DNA of 64,000 nt from the NCBI GenBank assembly GCA_023664385.1, contig JAMPFU010000014.1, positions 1 through 64,000 of the forward strand. The letters run 5' to 3'. Position numbers and translations under genes: made by a program. The stretch comes from Clostridium sp. GTDB taxonomy: Bacteria; Bacillota; Clostridia; Lachnospirales; Lachnospiraceae. Positions 8,446 through 17,374 of this stretch are shown here, one piece after another. Under the pieces are notes generated by a model. It saw only the letters and a list, made by a program, of their open reading frames with translations. It was not told the DNA's origin and searched no databases. Each line of letters starts with the position of its first letter. The first letter of the stretch is position 1.

Positions 8446-9633
8446 ATGAAGTCTAATAACCTTATGAATGACAATTACAGAAGGATAAATCAGATATCAG
8501 CCAGATGTATGAGAGTTATCGTTATTATGCTGCTCTTGATGTTTGGCTATTGCTGTTTTGTGGCAGATGTTGATAAGGCACTGCTTCTGATTTTTTTTGG
8601 AACAAGCATCATCATTGCCCTGATTCCAACTTTGGTTATTAATGTTTTTAGGTTTGACAGCTCGCCGCTTACAAAGCATATTGTTATTGTATGCACCTGC
8701 CTGATTTCAACCATCATGCTTACAATGTTTTCTTCCTTTGCGTTTCCGATTATGCTTTTTCCAATTCTTCTTGCATCCCTTTATTACAATCAGACGCTTG
8801 TTCTATTTGCGTCCTTGCTTATGTCTTGTGGAATATTTGCATCAAATGTTCTTTCCATAAAATTTAATCATGTTTTTATCGGCAACAGATATGAAAATAT
8901 TGAGGATGTCCTTTTAGGCTATACCGTTCCCCATATTGCAATTGTATTTGGTATGTCGGTTGTTGCATATTTTATTGTCCAGAGAAATGCAATGATGATA
9001 AAGACGGCGACTGATACGGCGCTTACCATGCAGGAAAATCAAAAGGGACTGATTTATTCCTTTGCAGAGATAAGTGAGAGTAAATCCAAATTTACAGGGG
9101 AACATATAAAAAGAGTGGCAGAATATATGAAGGTGCTTGGAAGGGCGTCAGGCTTTGATGAGGAATATGTTGACAAGCTTTCCACAGCCTCCATGATGCA
9201 TGATATAGGAAAGCTGATGATAAGCGAGGAGATACTTGATAAGCCCGACAAGCTTACGGATGAGGAATATCAGATTATGAAAAACCACGTGCTTTACGGT
9301 GAGGCGCTTCTCAAAAACTGTCCCGGCGAGATGCTTAATCTTGCTTGTATTCTTGCCAAGGAGCACCATGAGAGATGGGACGGCACCGGTTATCTTGGCA
9401 TGAAGGGGGAGGAAATTGCGTACATAAGCCGCCTTATGGCAGTGTGCGATGTATTTGACGCCCTTACGTCGGACAGGTATTACAAAAAGGGCTGGTCCCT
9501 AGAGGCAACCTTTGACGAGATTGTGCGGCTCAGTGGAAAGCATTTTGACCCAAAGGTTGTGAAGCTTTTTATCCAGCATTTTGATGAATTTAAGGCGATA
9601 CATAATAAGATACCTGACAAACAACTATATTAA
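8446..9633 (+). CDS. Membrane-anchored HD-GYP domain protein, probable c-di-GMP phosphodiesterase
   Basis: A 395-residue protein. Residues about 20-190 form five or six membrane segments with short loops, then a linker and an HD-GYP domain (about 205-370). Metal ligands are present: HIKRVAEY, MMHDIGK, NHVLYGE, KEHHERWDGTGYLG, and CDVFDALTSDRYY. The third part of the name motif reads GYLG instead of GYPx, a common variant. It probably degrades c-di-GMP in response to a membrane or envelope cue; the sensor part matches no family I know. It starts 6 bases after rsfS, so it may share that operon. A second c-di-GMP enzyme lies at 17375. Confidence 0.85.
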   Translation: MKSNNLMNDNYRRINQISARCMRVIVIMLLLMFGYCCFVADVDKALLLIFFGTSIIIALIPTLVINVFRFDSSPLTKHIVIVCTCLISTIMLTMFSSFAFPIMLFPILLASLYYNQTLVLFASLLMSCGIFASNVLSIKFNHVFIGNRYENIEDVLLGYTVPHIAIVFGMSVVAYFIVQRNAMMIKTATDTALTMQENQKGLIYSFAEISESKSKFTGEHIKRVAEYMKVLGRASGFDEEYVDKLSTASMMHDIGKLMISEEILDKPDKLTDEEYQIMKNHVLYGEALLKNCPGEMLNLACILAKEHHERWDGTGYLGMKGEEIAYISRLMAVCDVFDALTSDRYYKKGWSLEATFDEIVRLSGKHFDPKVVKLFIQHFDEFKAIHNKIPDKQLY

Positions 9634-9653
9634 AACAGCTTAGGAGGTAACGT

Positions 9654-9983
9654 ATGTTCCGTGTTATAAATGAATATATGAGTAAAGTACATTTACGGTC
9701 AGACAAAGAAATCTATGACAAGCTTAATACATATTTAAGCAGTTATGAGGATATTGCCTATTTTACAGTGACCGTAAATCATAATGTATATGTTGTGGAT
9801 ATTAAGGTGGATAACTATACGCTTGCGCTTGCTGAGAAGCTTTTTGGCGACTTTAACAAGAATATTTCTTATCCCTATTCCGCATTGTATTTAAGGTTCA
9901 ATGAGGGGAAATGTGTGAGATACAGATACATTACCTCACAGGAAAATAAAGACGCATTTTATTGCGATATTATCATTAGTTAG
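9654..9983 (+). CDS. Uncharacterised 109-residue protein
   Basis: A well-supported small gene (AGGAGGT at 9642-9648) with no family I recognise. No signal peptide or membrane segment. It has alternating charged and beta-prone stretches (YFTVTVNHNVYVVDIKVDNY; YSALYLRFNEGKCVRYRYI), suggesting a compact alpha/beta domain of the cytoplasm. It sits 20 bases after the HD-GYP gene and 12 before the MIF-like gene, so is likely co-transcribed with both. Confidence 0.6.
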   Translation: MFRVINEYMSKVHLRSDKEIYDKLNTYLSSYEDIAYFTVTVNHNVYVVDIKVDNYTLALAEKLFGDFNKNISYPYSALYLRFNEGKCVRYRYITSQENKDAFYCDIIIS

Positions 9984-9995
9984 GAGGATTTTATT

Positions 9996-10340
9996 ATGCC
10001 ATTTATTGATTCAAAGGTAACAACAACAGTTTCAAAGGAGCAACAGCAGCAGCTTCAGGATATGCTTATTGCTGCCGCAGGAGAAATTTTAGGGAAAAGC
10101 GAGGGCTGGGTCATGCTTGGCTTTGAGCCTGAGTACACCATATATTTCAGGGGAGATGATAAAGCGCCTGCTGCATTTGTTGAGGTAAGCATTTACGGCG
10201 GTGAAAATAAGCAGGCATTTTCTGCATTTACAGGCAAGGTATGTGATGCCTTTCACAAGGTGCTCGGCATATCGCCTGACCGTGTATACGTAAAATATTA
10301 TGCAACGTCAAACTGGGGCTGGAACGGCTCAAACTTTTAA
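9996..10340 (+). CDS. MIF-like tautomerase
   Basis: A 114-residue protein of the macrophage migration inhibitory factor family. It starts MPF, so removal of Met would expose the N-terminal proline that is the catalytic base of these tautomerases. The end, RVYVKYYATSNWGWNGSNF, matches the MIF C-terminal signature (RIYINYYDM...VGWNNSTF in animals), and FVEVSIYGG fits the central strand. MIF members trimerise and tautomerise keto-enol substrates such as phenylpyruvate. No signal peptide. It stands between an unknown gene and a surface glucanase. Whether it acts on metabolites or on a host is unknown. Confidence 0.88.
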   Translation: MPFIDSKVTTTVSKEQQQQLQDMLIAAAGEILGKSEGWVMLGFEPEYTIYFRGDDKAPAAFVEVSIYGGENKQAFSAFTGKVCDAFHKVLGISPDRVYVKYYATSNWGWNGSNF

Positions 10341-10353
10341 ATGAGGACTAAAT

Positions 10354-11847
10354 ATGAATAAAAAGCTTCTTATCGTCATTATGATCCAGCTTTTTGTTAT
10401 TTTATTTTTTCTTGGAATACTTGTGGGCAAAAAGCTTGGAGCAAAGGACATGGAAAATGAAAACAGCTTAAAAAATGAAACTTCCGTAAACATGACTGAA
10501 AATCAGGACAATGCGTCATCTTCTGCAACGGAAAATAAAAATGATAACGCATCTGATGAAAAAACTACGGAAGGTACGGAAAGTGATGTAACCGTCAATC
10601 GGGATGTAGACTATGGGGCAATGGATGTTCCTGAACCGACAACGGATGACTGGCTTTTTACGGACGGCAATAAAATTATGGACAAGGACGGCAACGAGGT
10701 TTGGCTGACAGGCGTAAATTGGTTTGGTTATAATACGGGAACAAACACATTTGACGGCTTGTGGGCGTCGGACTTAAATCAGTCCATACAGGAAATTGCA
10801 AATCACGGCTTTAACATTATAAGGGTGCCTATATCGGCAGAGCTTATCCTTCAGTGGTCGAGGGGCGAGTACCCTGACGCAAACTTTAATCAGGCGACAA
10901 ATTCATATCTTGTTGGAATGGACAGCCTGCAGATATTTGAGTATGTCATAGGACAGTGCCGTGCAAATGGACTGAAGCTAATTATAGACATACACAGTGC
11001 TGAGACAAATGCAAGCGGACACATGATTAATCTTTGGTATTCAGATAAGATTTCCGCAAATGATTATCTTAGCGCACTTTCATGGATGGCAGACAGGTAT
11101 AAGGACGACGATACGATTTTAGTGTACGACCTTAAAAATGAGCCGCATGGTAAGCCTTACGAGGGAACAGGCGCCGCAAAGTGGGATAATTCAACGGATG
11201 CAAATAACTGGAAATATGCTGCGGAGCAGGCGGCATACGCTGTACTTGACAAAAACCCAAATGTGCTTGTGTTTGTTGAGGGCATAGAGATTTATCCTAC
11301 TGACATTAAGAAAAACGGCGATTTCTCATCGACAAATGATGATGATTACTACTTTAACTGGTGGGGTGGTAATTTGAGAGGCGTAGCCGATAACCCTGTT
11401 GATTTGGGTAAATATCAGAATAAGCTTGTATATTCCCCGCACGACTATGGACCTACGGTTTATGAGCAGCCTTGGTTTCAGGGAAGCTACGACTATGACA
11501 GCCTTATGAAGGATTGCTGGCATGACAATTGGTTCTACATTTATGAGGAGAACATTGCACCATTACATATCGGCGAGTGGGGCGGCTTTATGACAGAGCC
11601 CAACATTACGTGGATGACATATATGCGCCAGCTTATCAAAACATACAGGCTGCATCATACATTTTGGTGCTTTAACGCAAATTCGGGCGATACGGGAGGA
11701 CTTGTCCTTGATGATTTTACAACATGGGATGAGGAAAAATATGCGTTTGTAAAGGAAGTCCTTTGGAGCGACAACGGTAAATTTATCGGACTTGACCATG
11801 AAATTCCACTTGGAATAAACGGAATAAGTCTTGGGGATTATTATTAA
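10354..11847 (+). CDS. Membrane-anchored glycoside hydrolase family 5 (endoglucanase-like)
   Basis: A 497-residue protein. Residues 5-26 form an uncleaved-looking signal anchor; residues about 32-90 are a Ser/Thr/Asn/Glu-rich linker; the rest is a GH5 barrel. The acid/base is Glu263 in YDLKNEPHG and the nucleophile Glu408 in HIGEWGG; other conserved parts are GVNWFGY, GFNIIRVPIS, IIDIHSAE and VYSPHDYGP. It probably cuts beta-1,4-glucans on the outer cell face. There is no cellulose-binding module or sortase signal, so it should stay tethered by its N-terminus. The start at 10354 follows GAGGA and lies 13 bases after the MIF-like gene. Confidence 0.9.
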   Translation: MNKKLLIVIMIQLFVILFFLGILVGKKLGAKDMENENSLKNETSVNMTENQDNASSSATENKNDNASDEKTTEGTESDVTVNRDVDYGAMDVPEPTTDDWLFTDGNKIMDKDGNEVWLTGVNWFGYNTGTNTFDGLWASDLNQSIQEIANHGFNIIRVPISAELILQWSRGEYPDANFNQATNSYLVGMDSLQIFEYVIGQCRANGLKLIIDIHSAETNASGHMINLWYSDKISANDYLSALSWMADRYKDDDTILVYDLKNEPHGKPYEGTGAAKWDNSTDANNWKYAAEQAAYAVLDKNPNVLVFVEGIEIYPTDIKKNGDFSSTNDDDYYFNWWGGNLRGVADNPVDLGKYQNKLVYSPHDYGPTVYEQPWFQGSYDYDSLMKDCWHDNWFYIYEENIAPLHIGEWGGFMTEPNITWMTYMRQLIKTYRLHHTFWCFNANSGDTGGLVLDDFTTWDEEKYAFVKEVLWSDNGKFIGLDHEIPLGINGISLGDYY

Positions 11848-11942
11848 AAATAATGAAATTTATGTAGGTTGTTATGATTACAAAAGAGCATCATGTAACG
11901 TAATCGTAATTATTATATTATTTAAGAATAGGAGACGACAAA

Positions 11943-13484
11943 ATGAGTAGAAAACCTGTAGTTTTAATGGTACTTGACGGCTATGGCCTTAGTGACAAAA
12001 AAGAAGGCAATGCGATTGCCATGGCAAATACTCCTGTTATGGACAAGCTTATGTCAGAGGCTGCATTTGCAAGAGGAAATGCATCAGGGCTTCATGTAGG
12101 ACTTCCTGACGGACAGATGGGAAATTCCGAGGTTGGACATATGAATATCGGTGCAGGCAGAATTATTTATCAGGAGCTTACGAGAATAACAAAGTCAATC
12201 GAGGATGGAGATTTCTTTGACAACGAGGAAATGCTTGCTGCAATCAACAACTGTAAGGAGCATAACTCGGATTTACATCTTTGGGGACTTCTTTCAGATG
12301 GCGGCGTACACAGCCACAATACACATCTTTATGCAATCCTTGAGCTTTGCAAAAGACAGGGGCTTTCCAATGTATATGTTCATCCGTTCTTTGACGGCAG
12401 AGATACGCCTCCTGCATCAGGCAAGGAATATCTTGAGGAGCTGATTGCAAAGATGAAGGAAATCGGCGTAGGCAAGGTTGCTTCCATGTCGGGACGTTAC
12501 TACGCAATGGACAGGGATAACAGATGGGACAGAGTAGAGCTTGCATATAAATCACTTGTAACAGGCGAGGGCGTACAGGCTGAGGACCCTGTTTTGGCAA
12601 TGCAGGAGTCCTACGACAAGGAGGTATATGACGAATTCGTTTTACCTACTGTCATAACGGAAAACGGCAAGCCTGTTTCACTTGTAAAGCCGAATGATTC
12701 CGTAATATTCTTCAATTTCAGACCTGACAGGGCAAGAGAGATAACAAGAGCTTTTTGTTGTGATGAGTTTGACGGCTTTGCAAGACCAAACGGACGCATG
12801 CCGCTTGTATATGTATGTTTTAAGGACTATGACGAGACGATACCGAACAAGCTTGTTGCATTTAAGAAGGAGGAGGTATCAAATACCTTTGGTGAGTATC
12901 TTGCTGCCTGCGGTAAAACACAGCTTCGTCTTGCCGAGACGGAAAAATATGCACACGTTACATTTTTCTTTAACGGCGGTGTTGAGGAGCCAAACAAGGA
13001 TGAGTCAAGGATTCTTGTAAAATCACCTGCGGTTGCGACCTATGATTTACAGCCGGAGATGAGTGCACCGGAGGTTGGCGTAGACCTTGTTGAGGCGATT
13101 AAGTCAGATAAATATGATGTAATCGTGATTAATTTTGCAAATCCGGACATGGTTGGACATACAGGCGTAATTCCTGCGGCAATCAAGGCTGTTGAGCGTG
13201 TTGACCAGTGCGTGGGAGCTGCTGCCGAAGCCGTAAAGGAGGTCGGGGGCGTCCTGTTTGTCTGTGCCGACCACGGAAATGCAGAGCAGATGATAAACTA
13301 TGAGACAGGCGAGCCGCATACGGCACATACGACAAATCAGGTGCCGTTTATTCTTTACAATTATGAGGACGGCGTTAAGCTTCGTGAGGGAGGCTGCCTT
13401 GCTGACATTGTTCCTACGCTGCTTGAGATACTTGAGCTTCCGCAGCCTGAGGAAATGACAGGCAAGTCACTTATTGTGAGATAA
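11943..13484 (+). CDS. gpmI: 2,3-bisphosphoglycerate-independent phosphoglycerate mutase
   Basis: A 513-residue Mn-dependent mutase of glycolysis that interconverts 3- and 2-phosphoglycerate. The catalytic serine is Ser62 in GQMGNSEVGH, and metal ligands appear in LDGYGL, DGRDTPP, NFANPDMVGHTG and CADHGNAE. Length matches Bacillus GpmI. AGGAG precedes the ATG. Enolase, the next enzyme in the pathway, lies 740 bases downstream beyond mscL and a palindromic element. Confidence 0.97.
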   Translation: MSRKPVVLMVLDGYGLSDKKEGNAIAMANTPVMDKLMSEAAFARGNASGLHVGLPDGQMGNSEVGHMNIGAGRIIYQELTRITKSIEDGDFFDNEEMLAAINNCKEHNSDLHLWGLLSDGGVHSHNTHLYAILELCKRQGLSNVYVHPFFDGRDTPPASGKEYLEELIAKMKEIGVGKVASMSGRYYAMDRDNRWDRVELAYKSLVTGEGVQAEDPVLAMQESYDKEVYDEFVLPTVITENGKPVSLVKPNDSVIFFNFRPDRAREITRAFCCDEFDGFARPNGRMPLVYVCFKDYDETIPNKLVAFKKEEVSNTFGEYLAACGKTQLRLAETEKYAHVTFFFNGGVEEPNKDESRILVKSPAVATYDLQPEMSAPEVGVDLVEAIKSDKYDVIVINFANPDMVGHTGVIPAAIKAVERVDQCVGAAAEAVKEVGGVLFVCADHGNAEQMINYETGEPHTAHTTNQVPFILYNYEDGVKLREGGCLADIVPTLLEILELPQPEEMTGKSLIVR

Positions 13485-13506
13485 ATTTAACTTTTATGGC
13501 AATTGC

Positions 13507-13683
13507 CTGTTTATTTGTAGGTAATTGCGAAACTCTGTTTTATAATAACGTAAGTTGGAGAAAATATACAAATTCATGAGCAGGGCGTTAAGCGTAAGCG
13601 TGCCCTGCCTGTGAAATTGTATATTTTCGACAACGTATATTAATAAAATGTTGGTTTCGTAATTACCTAACTGTTTATTCGTA
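13507..13683. repeat. Large imperfect palindrome with flanking direct repeats (MITE-like)
   Basis: From 13518 to 13669 the two halves are near-complementary: TAGGTAATTGCGAAAC at the left pairs with GTTTCGTAATTACCTA at the right, followed inward by AT-rich arms and a GCAGGGC/GCCCTGC tip around 13585-13605. Just outside are direct copies of CTGTTTATT(T/C)GTA at 13507-13519 and 13671-13683, as a target-site duplication would leave. It may be a small non-autonomous mobile element and may also terminate transcription after gpmI. Confidence 0.7.
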
Positions 13684-13700
13684 TAGGAAGGAGAAAACAA

Positions 13701-14111
13701 ATGAAAAAGTTTTTGCAGGAATTTAAGGAATTTGCACTGAAAGGCAATGTTATGGATCTTGCCATTGGTGTGATTATCGGTGCGGCATTTCAGAGCATTG
13801 TTACTGCCTTTACCGAGTGCGTAATCAATCCGCTTATCAATAGCTTAGGCGGTGCCGAGGTTGCAGGTCATATTGAGATATTTAACACCGGACAGTACAT
13901 TGAATATGGTGCGCTTATCACGGCAATTATAAATTTCATTATAATGGCATTTGTGCTTTTCCTAATGATGAAGACGATAAATAAGCTTATGGCTGTAGGC
14001 AAGAAAAAAGAGGAAGCAGTAGAGGCAAAGACAACGAAAGAATGTCCATACTGCAAGTCAGAAATTCATATTGATGCCACAAAATGTCCGCACTGTACAT
14101 CTGACGTGTAA
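13701..14111 (+). CDS. mscL: Large-conductance mechanosensitive channel with C-terminal zinc ribbon
   Basis: A 136-residue protein. Residues 1-100 are MscL: the amphipathic N-terminal helix MKKFLQEFKEFALKGNVMDL, TM1 IGVIIGAAFQSIVTAF, and TM2 around residues 72-93. The usual C-terminal helical bundle is followed or replaced by a zinc-ribbon-like unit, ECPYCKSEIHIDATKCPHC, with two CxxC pairs 15 residues apart. MscL opens under membrane tension to release solutes. The ribbon would sit on the cytoplasmic side of the pentamer. Preceded by AAGGAG. Confidence 0.95.
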   Translation: MKKFLQEFKEFALKGNVMDLAIGVIIGAAFQSIVTAFTECVINPLINSLGGAEVAGHIEIFNTGQYIEYGALITAIINFIIMAFVLFLMMKTINKLMAVGKKKEEAVEAKTTKECPYCKSEIHIDATKCPHCTSDV

Positions 14112-14211
14112 AAAATTGCACGGATAAACACAATTTTAAAGAAATATGTATAAACGCAGGCGACACTGCACATACTTTTCATAGGTAAAACCGGACAAAA
14201 GTCTAATTTGA

Positions 14212-15519
<1,308 letters not shown>

Positions 15520-15528
15520 TGGACTTAA

Positions 15529-16053
15529 AGGGGCTGTCGCAGCAGGGATTTATGGCACACATAAAATTACGCTGACAAGCCTCTTTTATTTTGTATTTTT
15601 ATAGTTGCCGGCTATCTTTAGCATATTGATATTTTGTCTGTTCTATTATGTGGGGCTCGAACTGCTGTCTGAGTGCACAGCCTTATGCTGCCAACTGGTA
15701 TATGTATTTTGAATTACAACTTTTTAAGACCGCAAGAATACCTCACATTTGAAATTTGCGATGTATGATTACATGCTGCTTAAGCGAAACTCGCTTCGCT
15801 CAGACAACGCTACGCAGCATGTTTCATCGCAAATTATCAAATGTGGGTATTCTAAACGGTCTTGTTGACAAATTCAAAATACATATACCAGTTGTAGCAT
15901 GGCTGTGTACGAGTTCAAGGAAGTGCCCCACAAGCCATAATAGAACAGGCAAAATATCTTAATATGCTTAGATAGCTCAGGTTATAAAAATACAAAATAA
16001 AAAGAGGGCTTGTCCCGAGTAAATAACTATGTGCCATAAATCCCTGCTGCGAC
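15529..16053. repeat. About 525-bp imperfect palindrome with arms of about 250 bp
   Basis: The left arm begins GGGGCTGTCGCAGCAGGG (15530-15547) and the right arm ends in its complement, CCCTGCTGCGACAGCCTC, before TTTTT. Matching continues inward: GGATTTATGGCACA, TTTTATTTTGTATTTTTATA, CTGTTCTATTATG, ACTGGTATATGTATTTTG, and GAATACC/GGTATTC, down to ATGCTGC/GCAGCAT near 15775-15820. The element fills the eno to 16176 gap. No convincing gene lies in it. A shorter relative is at 33404-33568. Transcribed, it would make one very long hairpin ending in a T run, so it can also serve as terminator. Confidence 0.85.
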
Positions 16054-16103
16054 AGCCTCTTTTTCGTACCACTATGTAACATATGCGGGCAGCTTCTTTG
16101 TGC

Positions 16104-16132
16104 TTGGTTTTTTCATAAAAGTATGGTAAAAT
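16104..16132 (+). promoter_or_regulatory. Promoter of the PocR-domain gene
   Basis: TTGGTT at 16104-16109, 17-base spacer, TAAAAT at 16127-16132 with an upstream TGG giving an extended -10. Lies just past the large palindrome. Confidence 0.55.
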
Positions 16133-16175
16133 AGGCATTGAGGCATGACCAAATGAAGTGGGGAGGAGAGCGCAT

Positions 16176-17354
16176 ATGGATAAACCGAAACTAACTGATT
16201 TAATTGATGTGGAAATTCTGCAAAAAATGCAAGATGGTTTTTCTGCGCTTACAGGCATGGCTGCCCTTATCACAGACGAGGAGGGCGTTCCCATAACAAC
16301 TGGAAGTAATTTTTGTGATTATTGTAAAAAGTATACGAGAATGTCTGAAATCGGAAGCGTAAATTGTGGGGAATGTGACAAACAGGGTGCCCTTGTTACC
16401 TTAAAGGAGGGGCGTCCATTTATATATAGCTGTCATGCAGGCTTATATGATTATTCTGTGCCTGTATTACTTGAGGACAGGGTGATTGGAAGCTTTGTAG
16501 GAGGACAGGTTTTAACAAGGCCGCTTGACGAGGAGGTTGTCCGACGGACGGCAGTTAGCCTTGGCATTGACGAGGAGGAATTGCTTGAAGCGGCAAAGGG
16601 CATTTTAATAAAAGATAAGGATGAAATACAGGATGCAGCTAATCTCCTTTATTATATAGGTAACGTCATATCTGATATGGCATATAAAAGCAATGAATAT
16701 TTAAAGAAAAACCGCAAGCTGGAGCGTGCGGCACAGTCGCAGACCGATTTTATTACGGACAAGAATACCGAGTTTAAAAACAACATGAATATTTGGTTAA
16801 AGAAGGCAAAAACTGCCATAGAATCAGGTAATGCAGACATCATGGAAAAGACCATAAATCAGCTTTTGGTAAAAGGACCTGAGCTTGTGGCTGATTTTTC
16901 AGATACGATAGAATATGCAAAGCTTACGGACGGAAAGCTTGAGCTTAACGAGACGGAATACAGCATGGATAATCTGCTTAGATTTGTATGCGGCAATGTT
17001 GAGGCTTTACTTGAGGATAAGGCGATTGTAATTATACGGCAGGTGGATGATGATGTCCCACGGTCGCTGCTTGGTGATGAGGGACGTATCGGACAGGTTA
17101 TAAGCAAGCTTTTGATGAGTGTGGTAAAGTATACGGACGAGGGCGTGATTGACATTCATGTATCAAGCAAAAAGGTTGGATATGCCACGTATATTACAAT
17201 TACTATAGCAGAGGACGAGGCGCAAATCACACCTGATGATTTTTCCATGGTTTCATTTTTAGTAAAACAGATGTCGGGCGATATTGAAATTGAAGGCATC
17301 CAAGGGGAGGGAACAAAATTTCTTCTCAGGCTGCCGCAGCTTGCGATTGAATGA
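16176..17354 (+). CDS. PocR-sensor protein with degenerate histidine-kinase ATPase domain
   Basis: A 392-residue soluble protein; GGGGAGGAG at 16159-16167 selects the ATG at 16176. Residues about 5-170 are a PocR ligand-binding domain with a cysteine cluster (FCDYCKKY, SVNCGECDKQG, YSCHAG), a family that binds small molecules such as 1,3-propanediol or other hydrocarbon-derived ligands. A helical linker follows, then a HATPase-like domain (about 265-390). The N box reads LLMSVVKYT where kinases have an Asn (SNAIK), the DxGxG box is missing, and only the last GEGTKFLL part remains. No phosphoacceptor His is evident. Probably a ligand-sensing partner and not an active kinase. Twenty bases upstream of an EAL gene. 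Confidence 0.75.
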   Translation: MDKPKLTDLIDVEILQKMQDGFSALTGMAALITDEEGVPITTGSNFCDYCKKYTRMSEIGSVNCGECDKQGALVTLKEGRPFIYSCHAGLYDYSVPVLLEDRVIGSFVGGQVLTRPLDEEVVRRTAVSLGIDEEELLEAAKGILIKDKDEIQDAANLLYYIGNVISDMAYKSNEYLKKNRKLERAAQSQTDFITDKNTEFKNNMNIWLKKAKTAIESGNADIMEKTINQLLVKGPELVADFSDTIEYAKLTDGKLELNETEYSMDNLLRFVCGNVEALLEDKAIVIIRQVDDDVPRSLLGDEGRIGQVISKLLMSVVKYTDEGVIDIHVSSKKVGYATYITITIAEDEAQITPDDFSMVSFLVKQMSGDIEIEGIQGEGTKFLLRLPQLAIE

Positions 17355-17374
17355 TAGCTTATGGGAGGTAGTGT

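Noticed and set aside
15756..15962. A 68-codon frame inside the long palindrome
   Set aside because: It spans the palindrome centre and lacks a ribosome-binding site; the sequence is explained by the inverted repeat.
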